Origin: Anagrus nilaparvatae
Lineage: Eukaryota; Arthropoda; Insecta; Hymenoptera; Mymaridae
Direction: 5' to 3'
Assembly: GCA_022575985.1 (NCBI GenBank)
Contig: JAKSXM010000007.1
Coordinates: 34,040,501 to 34,104,500 of the forward strand
DNA: 64,000 nucleotides
Shown here: positions 53,075-62,261 of the stretch, piece by piece
How positions within the stretch are numbered: position 1 is the stretch's first letter
Layout of the letters: every line of letters begins with the position of its first letter
Made by a program: the position numbers and the translations under genes
Notes under the pieces: model-generated
The model's database searches: none
Seen by the model: the letters and a program-made list of their open reading frames with translations, nothing else
Told to the model about the DNA's origin: nothing

Positions 53075-55885
53075 TTATTTCCGTTTTCTTATTATTCTAC
53101 TCCTTCTGTTTAACCCCAGTCTATTTTTATAACAAAAAATTCGTTTTTTAATCTTTTTGCTCTTTTTAATCAAACGTATCGTGTTTTTAAAGTGACCTTT
53201 TAAAAAACAGGTGTCTTCTATTCTATTCATGGTATTATCGTTATATTCTATAAACATCATCTCCGAATGTAATCGTTTTCTATAATTTTTTTCCCTGTCT
53301 AAAATGATGATATTCTCAAAGTCGATTTTATGTTTAAAGAATTTACTATGCGTGTTTAAGACGTTACGACTACAATTTTTTTCAACATCTTTTTCATGTT
53401 CTCCAATCCTGATACCCAATTTCCGAGATGTTTGACCTATATACCTATGATCGCATGATTTACAATTTATCTGATAGACTACACCTGAATTTTCATTTTT
53501 GTTTATTTTATCTTTACCTAATTTTACGAACTTTTTTAATTTATTTTTTGCCGTATTAATCGGAATATATTTAACTTTTTTTATATGTTTATTTAGAGAA
53601 GGGGTAGCATACTTGTAATAAGGCAAACTTATTCTTTTTATCTCATTATTATAATTATTTAAATTATTTCGATTTTGATTTCCAGTCTGACCTATGTTGC
53701 TATTAGTTTTATTAAAATGATGGCAAAGTCTTTTTTTGACATATTTATTTATAAATTTTGAGGGATAATTATTCATTTTTAAGTAATTTTTTGCCAATGT
53801 GATGTTTTTTTCTTGAAATTTCTTATCTGACAATAAAATGCATTTATCTATTAAATTATACACTATGGCTATTTTTTGGGCAATTGGTGAGTGACTTAAA
53901 AAATTTACTAATCTACCACTGTATGTTTCTTTTCTAAACCAATCCGTTTTTGCTCTTTCATTTTTTTCCCTTATAATTTTTAAATCTAAAAAGTTAATTG
54001 AATTATTAGTTTCTCTTTCCATTGTAAATTGTACCGAACTATTATAATCATTAAACGTCTTAAATAAATTATCTATTTCTCCTTTTTTTACTAATATTAA
54101 TGTGTCATCTACGAATCTTTTGTATAAAATTATATCATTATCACAATTTTTTATTGGGTTATAAAAATGGTTTCGAAAATTATTTAAGGCATTACTACTT
54201 TTTAATTTATCTAAACAATTTATCTCTAATTCTTGCAAGGTTATGTTGGCTAAAATTGGACTAATAGAATAACCTATAGCTGTACCCTTTTTTTGTCTGT
54301 AAAACTTATTATTAAATTGAAAATAATTATATTTGAGTAAAACTTGTATGCCCGCTATAAAATCATTTCTTGTTAATGGAATATGATTCTTCAAATATTT
54401 CCAATTTTTCTTTAACGCGTCAAAAATTAACTCATGGGGCAAATTTGGATACATGCCCACAACATCTAGAGAAACAAACTCATAATCTTCCGGAATGTCA
54501 TTGTTTTTTAATATTTCCTTAATTTCTAAACTATTTTTTACCGAAGAATTTGGAGTTTTAATAAATTTTGATAAGAATTTTGATAAAGCTTTATCAAAAT
54601 TATAAAAAACGCTATTAATACATGCAACTACAATTCTAACTGGAAAACCTTCTTTGTGGATTTTAATTAAACCATAAATTCTGGCTAAAATTGTTTTTTG
54701 TAAATTTAAAATTACGTTTTGAAAAGCTTGGTCACAATCAAAAACTCCTAAATCATACCATTTCTTTAACAAATTTTCTCCTAATTTTATCATCATATTT
54801 AAAGGATTTTCTTTTACTTCTTCATAAATTTCTGTATTACTCAATTCATTTTCTACTTTAACATGGTACTCTACATCTCCTAAAATTACCGTAACTTGGC
54901 CTTTATCTGCTTTTGTAACTAAAATATCTTTATTTTCTGCTAAAAAATTTTTTGTTAGTTTTATTTTCTTTTCTAAAATTTTATCTATAAAAGCTATATG
55001 GGGTTTATTATGTATATATTTATTAACCTCTCCTATAATTAACCTTCTTAATTTATTGTCCGTTTCATTATTACTTAAATTACTTTCTAAATCTTTTAAA
55101 ATGTCAAAAATGTCTTTATCACTTAAACTAGTTTGAAAATTAAATTTATCACCTAGGCTCAAAATTTCTATAACCTCTTTAGGTATTGGTTTATCTGTGA
55201 GATTTTTCAACCAACCTTTTTTGTCTGAATTACTATTATTTTGCTGAACATTGAGATTATCACTTTCAGAATAATATTCTTTATATAACTTTGCAAATTT
55301 TTTGTCATGTATAGCGTTATGTTTCAATTCTTTTTCTTTATTACAAGCGTTTACCATATTTAAAAATTTTTCTATAACATTATTTTTATTGTCTATTATT
55401 ATTTCTTTTTTATCCGACTTAATTTTTTTATTCAAATAATTTATATGAAAATTCAAGTCTTTAATTTGAGTATTAAGTATGCTTTTATTTTGTTGTTCTA
55501 TATAAAATAAGTTCTTCATTTTCCCAGTATTACTATAAAACGTTAAAATTTTTTGCTTACTAGTGACATTTTTTATATATTTTGGAATTATATCATACGT
55601 TCTACATTTTAATAAAAACTTTAAATGTAATTTTGCCTTCGATAATTTATCGAGATTATTATTAATTTTCATAAAAATTTCCATTAAACTTTTGCTTTCA
55701 TAGTGTTTTAAAAAATAATAAAACTGACCCAAGTTAGAAACATTGCTCCAGTCCGAATTTTTTTCTTTTATGTATGTAGTATTTACCAAATCGTTTTTAT
55801 CCTTGTTGATATTTTCTTTCTTTCTTTTCTTATCATTTTTTATATTAGATGATGGTTTATAAACTTTTTTATTTCTTAACAGCAT
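53075..55885 (-). CDS. Penelope-like element reverse transcriptase with GIY-YIG endonuclease
   Basis: The frame is open over 936 codons from ATG at 55885. The first ~250 residues are Lys/Asn-rich, with a possible coiled region. The RT core follows, with TKADKGQVTVILGD, YGLIKIHKEG, YEFVSLDVVGMYPNLPHELI (first catalytic Asp), KGTAIGYSISPILANITLQE, and YKRFVDDTLILVKK (catalytic Asp pair). Near the C-terminus is a GIY-YIG domain: VVYQINCKSCDHRYIGQTSR, then a His and the catalytic-type Glu in LHSEMMFIEY. This is the standard order for GIY-YIG-containing Penelope elements, which prime reverse transcription at a nick. No lesion is visible, so it may be competent or very recently inserted. Confidence 0.93.
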   Translation of the reverse strand: MLLRNKKVYKPSSNIKNDKKRKKENINKDKNDLVNTTYIKEKNSDWSNVSNLGQFYYFLKHYESKSLMEIFMKINNNLDKLSKAKLHLKFLLKCRTYDIIPKYIKNVTSKQKILTFYSNTGKMKNLFYIEQQNKSILNTQIKDLNFHINYLNKKIKSDKKEIIIDNKNNVIEKFLNMVNACNKEKELKHNAIHDKKFAKLYKEYYSESDNLNVQQNNSNSDKKGWLKNLTDKPIPKEVIEILSLGDKFNFQTSLSDKDIFDILKDLESNLSNNETDNKLRRLIIGEVNKYIHNKPHIAFIDKILEKKIKLTKNFLAENKDILVTKADKGQVTVILGDVEYHVKVENELSNTEIYEEVKENPLNMMIKLGENLLKKWYDLGVFDCDQAFQNVILNLQKTILARIYGLIKIHKEGFPVRIVVACINSVFYNFDKALSKFLSKFIKTPNSSVKNSLEIKEILKNNDIPEDYEFVSLDVVGMYPNLPHELIFDALKKNWKYLKNHIPLTRNDFIAGIQVLLKYNYFQFNNKFYRQKKGTAIGYSISPILANITLQELEINCLDKLKSSNALNNFRNHFYNPIKNCDNDIILYKRFVDDTLILVKKGEIDNLFKTFNDYNSSVQFTMERETNNSINFLDLKIIREKNERAKTDWFRKETYSGRLVNFLSHSPIAQKIAIVYNLIDKCILLSDKKFQEKNITLAKNYLKMNNYPSKFINKYVKKRLCHHFNKTNSNIGQTGNQNRNNLNNYNNEIKRISLPYYKYATPSLNKHIKKVKYIPINTAKNKLKKFVKLGKDKINKNENSGVVYQINCKSCDHRYIGQTSRKLGIRIGEHEKDVEKNCSRNVLNTHSKFFKHKIDFENIIILDREKNYRKRLHSEMMFIEYNDNTMNRIEDTCFLKGHFKNTIRLIKKSKKIKKRIFCYKNRLGLNRRSRIIRKRK

Positions 55886-55934
55886 ATTTCAATCGAATGC
55901 CTATGTCCTGTATATACAATAAATTCTTTAAAAA

Positions 55935-56240
55935 TTCTGCACCAATGGTCCCTAGGTACTTCTGCACCAAATGTTTTTAGGTACTTCTGCACCAAAGGTC
56001 TTTAGGAACTTCTGCACCAATAGTCCCTAGGTACTTCTGCACCAAAGGTCTTTAGGGACTTCTGCACCATAGGTTTCTAGGTACTTTTGCACCAATGCTC
56101 CCTAGGTACTTCTGCACCAAAGGTCTTTAGGGACTTCTGCACCAAAGGTTTTTAGGTACTTCTGCACCAAAGATCTTTAGGAACTTCTGCACCAAAGGTC
56201 TTTAGGGACTTCTGCACCATAGGTCCCTAGGTGCCGAGCC
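55935..56240 (+). repeat. 25-bp minisatellite, first array (about 12 units)
   Basis: The unit is a variant of ACTTCTGCACCAAAGGTCTT followed by TAGGG. Units alternate between GGTCCCTAGGT and GGTCTTTAGGG forms. It ends in GCCGAGCCGGACTTTTTC, which also terminates the C-rich array at 57450. Confidence 0.88.
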
Positions 56241-57025
56241 GGACTTTTTCAAATACCCCATCTAATGAACATGTTTCATGTTAAAATTAAAAAATTGGAC
56301 AAAATTGGATTTTTGGAGGTTAGGATGTATTTTAATAGTAACCCCACCCAATTAGTCCCATTCTCTGTCTAATTACGAAAATTTTCCATTTTTTTTTCTT
56401 TTTTATGACTATTTTAACCAGAGATATGACAAAATCCGATAGCAAACTTCTTAAAATTTAGCAAAAAAGTAGTTTTTGCCATATATCTGGCCAAACGTTC
56501 CTCCGAGACACAAAAAAAATCAGATTCCTTCTTATTTATGTATATTAAACACACAAAAAAAAATTGCACTTTCCTTTTACATCACTATTAAATGCTAATT
56601 GGCTTCCACTAGTTCTTTTTAGAAGAAAGAAATCTGTTCTTTTCAGATTAAAAAAACTGTTCTTTTCAGGGCAAACAAATCTGTTCTTTTCAGAGCATAA
56701 AATAACTGTAAGCCCGATTTCTTATAAGCCCGATGAATGGAGTTTATTTATTAATTCTTCAATAGAAGTATCAAGGTAGTTTTAATGCATAATAAAAATA
56801 TTATGGCACCTATAGCTCACTCTACTATGTACAAAGAAGAATATAAAAATATACGCAAAATTCTTGACAAAAAATTTATAACCATTTATATTTAGATTTT
56901 TATTATAGAAATCATGCTGCTTAGACATCAAAATGAACCAAATTAATTAAATTTTCAAATTATTATAGTTTTTTAAATAATATTAATTTATTTTTTATTA
57001 ATTTTTACAATAAATTCTTAAAAAT
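56241..57025. other. Host repeat between the two minisatellite arrays
   Basis: It contains GAGGTTAGGATGTATTTTAA and TACGAAAATTTTCCATTTT (related to 32265-32330). It also includes the two empty sites for the elements at 50921-52487 and 52575-55914. The frame at 56564-56779 has four TCTGTTCTTTTCAG-like repeats and is unlikely to be a gene. Confidence 0.55.
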
Positions 57026-57270
57026 TCTGCACCAATGGTCCCTAGCTACTTCTGCACCAAAGGTCTTTAGCGACTTCTGCACCAATGCTCCCTAGGTACT
57101 TCTGCACCAAAGGTCTTTAGGGACTTCTGCACCATAGGTCCCTAGGTACTTCTGCACCAAAGGTCTTTAGGGACTTCTGCACCATAGTCCCTAGGTACTT
57201 CTGCACCAAAGGTCCCTAGGTACTTCTGCACCATAGGTCCCTAGGTACTTCAGCACCAAAAGTCCCTGAA
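57026..57270 (+). repeat. 25-bp minisatellite, second array (about 10 units)
   Basis: The unit is the same as at 55935-56240, preceded by the same AAATTCTTAAAAATTCTGCACC lead-in. The last units change to CAGCACCAAAAGTCCC. Confidence 0.88.
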
Positions 57271-57289
57271 TCGAAAATATTCTAAGTCC

Positions 57290-57448
57290 ATTTCACCCCC
57301 CCCTAAAAACGTCACTTTTTCACCCCCCCCCCCTAAAAACGTCAATTTTTGACCCCCCCCCCCTAAAAGCGTCAATTTTTGACCCCCCCTAAAAGCGTCA
57401 ATTTTTTAACCCCCCCATAAAAACGTTAATTTTTGACCCCCCCCCCCC
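57290..57448 (+). repeat. C-run minisatellite (about 27-bp units)
   Basis: Five to six units of CCCCCCCCTAAAAACGTCAA followed by TTTTTGA alternate C runs of 7-13 with an A/T segment. The C-run spacing could form G-quadruplexes on the minus strand and i-motifs on the plus strand. It ends at the same GCCGAGCCGGACTTTTTC block as the first 25-bp array. Confidence 0.88.
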
Positions 57449-57734
57449 TGCCGAGCCGGACTTTTTCAAATACCCCATCCAATGAACATGTTCCATGTTA
57501 ATAAAATACGAAGATCATAAATGGTAAGTTTGTGGAGAATTTAAAATCATAACTAAAATTTTAGGTCCACATCCTGGTTTTATTAAATTTTCCTGTTTTT
57601 TGTACGATTGAAATAGTAGAGTCAGAAATAATCACTGTATACAATTATGGCCAAAAAGAAAATTTCCAAAGCCTGTAGTAAAAATGTCATTAATAAAAGT
57701 CGCATGCGTCCAAGTAAATCATCGTTGCCACCTT
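57449..57734. other. Repeat tail and spacer
   Basis: It begins with GCCGAGCCGGACTTTTTCAA...CCAATGAACATGTTCCATG, shared with 56232-56282. No gene was seen. Confidence 0.5.
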
Positions 57735-58375
57735 TACATATTTTTATTTTTTGTATTGCGGAGAAAATATGCGAATCTTGCAATGGGACGTTTTTGGGTC
57801 TTAAAAAGACCCGCAGATTTCCATGACCGTCCAGCTGTACAAAGTACAATTGGGAGACTTGGTCAGCGTCAAGTGCTAGATTCCTACTGACTAAAAACAC
57901 TTTCAACCCCCCTGTGTTTTCTGCCCCGTACTGGGACTACCTTTTCAGTTATAACTTTGGTTTGCGGCACGTAGCCTAGGAAACTCATCAACGTCTTTCC
58001 CCTGCCCAGGTATGGGGGGAAGACTTTCTACAATAGGAAGCTCTCTTTTTTCTTCAGCAACAGAGTGGCCCTAACGTACACTGCTACTTTGTTCCAATTT
58101 ACAGGACTCCGTAGCAATTCTGGGACCACTCTCTCCAGCCTCCAGATCGCTAAAGGCGGGTGCCCCTCCGAGTAGCACACACATACAACGAATATGAGCT
58201 CTGCTGTGTCATCCTCGCCTGGGCAGTGCATGCACTGCTTTGTTGACAACGTTTGCCACTTCTTCAACATGTCACGGAAGTGTTAACCCGTAACCAGTCA
58301 ATGACTGGGTGAGGTAAAAGTCCATCTTCTTATGCTGCTGCACCGTCCATGAATGCATATCTGAAATCAGTGTTG
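57735..58375 (-). mobile_element. R1-clade LINE, copy 2, 3' fragment only
   Basis: The minus-strand sequence matches the last ~600 bp of copies 1 and 3. It has the C-terminal Cys/His motif (QCMHCPGEDDTAELIF), the RATLLLKKKESF segment, and the 3' UTR ending near GCGGGTCTTTTTAAGACCC. All upstream ORF2 and ORF1 are missing. Frame breaks near 58028 and 58280 confirm it is dead. It abuts a Helitron-like fragment. Confidence 0.85.
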
Positions 58376-58399
58376 AATTTCAACAAATGTCTGACAGAA

Positions 58400-58790
58400 A
58401 ATTAGAAACCGGGGTTTTGGATTGTCCGCAAAATAGAAAATTAATAAAAAATTCTGATTTTACTAATCACATTACTGATACAGGAAAAAAGGCATGGATA
58501 TATTTTCTGAGGTTTCTAGGAAACTTTTAACCTTGACTTTACTTTAACAAAATAAAAATCGCAAAATATGTACTAAAAAAATGAGAGATACCCCTTAAAG
58601 GAAATTTGCGCTTTAATGTCAGATAGTTTACACGCAAAAACAGCAAATCAAAAATTTTTTATTTCTACTTTCAGTGAACGAGATTATAGTGCACAAGAAG
58701 TAATACATTTACTTATGAGTTGGCCGCTTTACCCAACATATATCACATTAGTTATACAAGATGAAGATTGGAAACCAGTAGAGGTATTCT
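58400..58790 (+). pseudogene. Helitron helicase fragment
   Basis: A plus-strand frame at about 58594-58788 reads KEICALMSDSLHAKTANQKF and then SERDYSAQEVIHLLMSWPLY. The (S/T)ERDxSAQExxHLL block is characteristic of the PIF1-type helicase domain of Helitron RepHel proteins. Upstream, from about 58510, another frame (SEVSRKLLTL) resembles the preceding segment. Stops separate the parts, and nothing of the Rep domain is present. It is a decayed rolling-circle transposon piece. Confidence 0.75.
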
Positions 58791-59593
58791 TATAATATAC
58801 AAGGTAGAACACAATTTCCATGGTTATTTACATTGCTTTCATATTTACTAGCAATAGGAAATGAAATCACTTTTGTTATTAACAACTAGTAAATCATTAT
58901 AAATAATGAGAAGTCTGAGTGAAGATAAAAATTTATTTATAAATAAAATAAAATATAAAATAAAGAGAATTTACTTTATATTTTATAATTACTGTCGCTG
59001 TATATTTTTTAATAAAAATTTTGTTATCATTTTAAATTTTCAATTTTATTAATTATATTAAATTAAATACATTAATTTTGATGGTAAAATTTATAAAAAT
59101 TTAATATAAAATACAGTTCTATATGGGTTGATATTCCTCAAGTGTATGAGAACCTAATTCTCGGGTCTTCAAATCGGCCCCAAAATATTTTTCCCTCAAA
59201 GTACTATCGTCTTCTCCTTTTTTACAGCCGTATTAGATTTTTTTTGTGGTTTTTATTTTTTTTAATTTTAAGAGCGCAAAATTTACTAAAAATTCTTTCA
59301 GACTCTTATTTTATGGCAAAAAAACTTTTCCTTTTAATCCCAAATAGGAAATTTCCCTTGCTATCCAATTCCGTGGTTCAAATTATTTTTGGGTTGCGCA
59401 TGCGCGAGAAATCGATTAAATACGTTCCAACTTCTAGCATTAATATCTCTCCAGCAGAAAAACCAATTTTACTTTTGAGATACGTAAAATTTTTGTCTTT
59501 ATGTATACTTCTTATAGTAAAATTTTTGTTTTGTTTTTTTGACATCCTTAAAAAACTAGAGCAAAAAATCTGATTTTAAGATTTTCATTTCTT
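58791..59593. other. AT-rich sequence, no supported gene
   Basis: A 143-codon frame at 59142-59573 is open but hydrophobic, AT-driven and without motifs. It was not called. Confidence 0.4.
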
Positions 59594-59601
59594 AAAAATT
59601 T

Positions 59602-59722
59602 CCAGAGCTGGGCAGCTCGGACCGGTCCCCACTCTTATAACATGTAAATAATATACTTGAAATTTTTTAGTATAGTATTTACATGTAATAAGAGTGGAGA
59701 CCGGTCCAAGCTGCCCAGCTCT
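59602..59722. mobile_element. Small palindromic MITE with AAAAATTT duplication
   Basis: The arms AGAGCTGGGCAGCTCGGACC and GGTCCAAGCTGCCCAGCTCT are inverted, continuing through CACTCTTAT...ATAAGAGTG to about 50 bp each. AAAAATTT lies on each side (59594-59601 and 59723-59730). The 8-9-bp duplication fits hAT. It is short enough to transcribe as one hairpin. Confidence 0.75.
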
Positions 59723-59730
59723 AAAAATTT

Positions 59731-60104
59731 CAAATTTCCCGCCAAGTCATGTGACCAATCAAAAATCTGACCAAAAATTTGGATTCCTATAGCGCTGGGA
59801 TTCCTATAGGGCTTTTTGCATATCTTTACAACATATAAAAGTATTTTTTCAGTAAAAATTAGCTTTTTAAAATGCTTTTTGGATTTTGTAAAAATTTTTA
59901 TAGCTAAAAACTCAAAATTCCCATGTTATTTAAATGGGAAACTTTAAGTGCTCGGTGGCACGGGTTAAAAGAATTGAAAATCAAAATCCTTGGAGCTGGG
60001 GATTTTTATGACCAAAATATTCGAAAAAAATGGGGGAGCCAAAAAATAAGACTCACTCTAATGTATATTCATAATCATTTAAATAGCTTTAAATATTTTA
60101 AACA
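59731..60104. repeat. Relic of a palindromic-element terminus
   Basis: It contains CCCATGTTATTTAAATGGGA, also found in the hAT-like arms and in the 25561-27202 element. Related words (GGGATTTTTATGACC, GCTCGGTGGCACGGG) follow. No gene was seen. Confidence 0.45.
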
Positions 60105-60217
60105 AATAAATTGAAATAAAAATTTTTAAATATTTCAATTTCGTCATTAAATTTATGATATCCATTAATAATAATAACAATAATAATAACAATAATAATA
60201 ACAATAATAATAATAAT
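60105..60217 (+). repeat. AT-rich segment plus interrupted (TAA)n at the R1 copy 3 junction
   Basis: The stretch AAATTGAAATAAAAATTTTT...TTATGATATCCATTAATAATA followed by TAA/CAA units is the same as the minus-strand sequence at 1683-1790. It meets R1 at the same position (CGGCCAGG.TGGATGACATGA). Confidence 0.7.
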
Positions 60218-61066
60218 ACGGCCAGGTGGGATGACATGATCCGGTCTCTCGAGTACTATTTCCGGATACCCAGGTATCTGGGTAACGTACTAAAGGACTA
60301 CTTTCGGGACCGGAGACTGCTATACGTGTCGTATAGCATGTACCTATACGAGCGTGTCGCTCGATGGCAGGCGACAGAGGGTTCTGTGTGCGGGCATTGC
60401 CCAAGGTTCAGTTCTCAGACCAGACCTGTGGAATGCCTTTTACGATGGCCTGTTGCGCGTTCACCTCCCGGAAGGAGCTTCTCTGATCGGGTACGCGGAC
60501 GACGTGGCTCTGACCATCACCGGCAGGGACATGCAGGTAACCCAGGAGAGGTTGAATCTAGTCATGAGACAGATCAACCTCTGGATGGGCGAGCACGGGC
60601 TCCAGCTCGCGATTCCAAAAACGGAGATCGTACTGCTGACCCGTCGAAAAATAATTTTCACGGACATCGATGTAAATGTCGATGATGGTGGAAACCCTCA
60701 CACGATCCAAGCCAAGACATCGGTTAAGTACCTGGAGCTGAACTTCTGGGAACAATTACAGAGGTCAAGTGAGAAGGCCGCGTCGATCGCATCCTCCTTG
60801 TCAAGGCTATGGCCAAGATAGGAGGGCCCAAACCCGGGAAGAGAAGATTGTTGATGTCAGTTGTCAACTCTGTCCTGCTTTACGGATCTGAGATCTGGGC
60901 GGATATCACCAAATTTGCCAAGTACAGACATAAAATATCGTCTGTGCAGCGGCAAGCGGCCCTGAAGATCGCCTGCGCGTACCATACGGTATCCCTCGAG
61001 GCGATCCAGGTAATAGCATCGGTTATACCCATTGACCTGCTAGCGTTTGAGCGGAAATTTATTTAA
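60216..61066 (+). pseudogene. R1 ORF2 RT palm, thumb and connection, copy 3
   Basis: Frame 60354-60821 has IGYADDVALTITGRDMQ, with the catalytic Asp pair intact, and NLWMGEHGLQLAIPKTEIVL. Frame 60809-61066 continues with KIGGPKPGKRRLLMSVVNSV and KISSVQRQAALKIACAYHTV. The frame change near 60810 and an earlier one near 60350 are lesions. A nine-residue deletion near 60730, relative to copy 1 (MKYLGVQLDNQLTFW against VKYLELNFW), is also visible. Confidence 0.88.
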
Positions 61067-61810
61067 GATAGTGTAGAGGACCGCGAAGTGGCATCCATTC
61101 GCACCCGCTCCAGCTCTATGGAAAAATGGCAGAAACGATGGAAAAATGACGAAGAGGAAAATGCCCGATGGACGCGCAGACTGATTTCAGATCTGCAGGC
61201 ATGGACTGGACGACAACATGGAGAGGTGGATTTTTAGGCAAGAGATCTGTTCAACACAAAACTATTCCACAAATCAATAATAATACACAAAAAAGTTTAG
61301 CGGAATTGTTCCACATCGAAAATCCTTGTGTCGAAAAGATCAACACAAATTTTTTTTAATCAAATTATTCAACACACTGTATTAAATAATATTTAATTAT
61401 GCTAGTATATGAAAGAAATAAGTTATTTAATATTTAAAATGGCGTGTTGAATACTTTGACTAAAAAAAATTTGTGTTGAACTATTCAGCACAAAGATTTT
61501 TGGTGTAGAACGATTCCGCAAAACTTTTTTGTGTAGAATCATTGATGTGTCGAATAATTTTGTGTTGATCAGATCCCTTGCCGATTTTTACCTCACCCAA
61601 TTTTTAACTGGACACGGGTACTTCCGTGCAATGTTGCAACATTGGCATAAGGTGGCAACAGAGATGTGCTTGCACTGCCCAGGCGAGAAGGATACAGTGG
61701 AGCACACTTTCTTCGGATGTGTGCGCTACGTGGAAGGGCGCCCGCCCTTCCCGATTTGGAGGCCAGAGACGGTGGTCCCGGAAATGCTACAGAGTTCTGA
61801 AAATTGAAAC
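61067..61810 (+). pseudogene. R1 ORF2 C-terminal region, copy 3, split by a MITE
   Basis: After 61066 the R1 frame continues in degenerate form to 61236. It is interrupted by the MITE and resumes at 61583 with FYLTQFLTGHGYFRAMLQHW and CLHCPGEKDTVEHTFFGCVR. The last is the C-terminal CCHC-like motif in its best-preserved form here. TGA follows at 61805. Confidence 0.85.
61237..61582. mobile_element. MITE with GGCAAGAGATCTG ends and 8-bp duplication
   Basis: The ends are GGCAAGAGATCTG and CAGATCCCTTGCC, with about 130-bp arms repeating TTCAACACAAA / TTTGTGTTGAA-type words. GATTTTTA flanks both sides (61229-61236 and 61583-61590). Removing the element with one duplicate restores the R1 reading through VDFYLTQ. 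An 8-bp duplication suits hAT or P-type transposases. Confidence 0.88.
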
Positions 61811-62096
61811 AAAGTAGCAGAGTACGTAAGGGCCACCTTGTTGAAGAAAAAGGATTCTATCTTAGATAGCTCTCCAGTCACTAGGCTGGGGGAAGACAGC
61901 GGCCAGTTGCCTAGGCTGCGCGTCCCAAACTGAAGTTATACCTGAAAAGGGAGTTCCGGTTTAAGGCAAACAAGCGCAGGGGGGTTTATAGTGTGTTTAT
62001 CCAGTAAGAATCTGGGGCGTAGTCGGCGACCGCGTTCGCCGCGCCGTTGGTCTCCCAGTTGTACACTTTGTGCAACTGGGCGGTAATGGAAATTTG

Positions 62097-62114
62097 CGGG
62101 TCTTTAAGGCCCGC
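62097..62114 (+). other. Conserved stem-loop near the R1 3' end
   Basis: GCGGGTCTTTAAGGCCCGC folds on itself. Equivalent hairpins occur near the 3' end of copy 1 (about 186-197, GCGGGCCTTAATGGC on its strand) and copy 2 (57795-57813). It could be a 3' recognition structure for the element's RT, which is an inference. Confidence 0.55.
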
Positions 62115-62156
62115 AAACACTCCATGGCTGATGCAAGATTCACAAGATTCCCTTGA

Positions 62157-62169
62157 CAAAAAAACAAAA

Positions 62170-62200
<31 letters not shown>

Positions 62201-62258
62201 CAAAAAAAAAAAAAAAACAAAAAAAAAAAAAATAATAATAATAATAATAATAATAACT
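62157..62258 (+). repeat. Interrupted poly-A tail and (AAT)n
   Basis: Runs of A separated by single C or CAAC (62157-62231) merge into (AAT)n. The A tail belongs to R1 copy 3. The (AAT)n is the junction with the next element. Confidence 0.8.
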
Positions 62259-62261
62259 CCG

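Larger units (their letters stand above)
52575..55914 (-). mobile_element. Penelope-like retroelement (GIY-YIG type), nearly complete
   Basis: A single 936-codon RT/endonuclease ORF (55885-53075, minus) is followed by about 0.5 kb of 3' sequence that contains a hammerhead-like motif. The boundaries come from a related unoccupied site near 56990-57015 (TTTATTTTTTATTA...ACAATAAATTC), which here is split between 52573 and 55914. The 5' leader is very short (about 30 bp), so a 5' terminal repeat is absent or truncated. Confidence 0.85.
60216..62156 (+). mobile_element. R1-clade LINE, copy 3, RT to 3' end, with a MITE inside
   Basis: It starts in the RT domain next to the (TAA)n tract and runs to the 3' UTR and a long interrupted A tail. 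It is interrupted by a 346-bp MITE at 61237-61582. The endonuclease and ORF1 are absent. Its tail is directly followed by the 5' end of another R1-clade element (62262). Confidence 0.88.

Noticed and set aside
59142..59573. 143-codon hydrophobic frame
   Set aside because: It is AT-driven, without family signature, splice context or conservation visible here.
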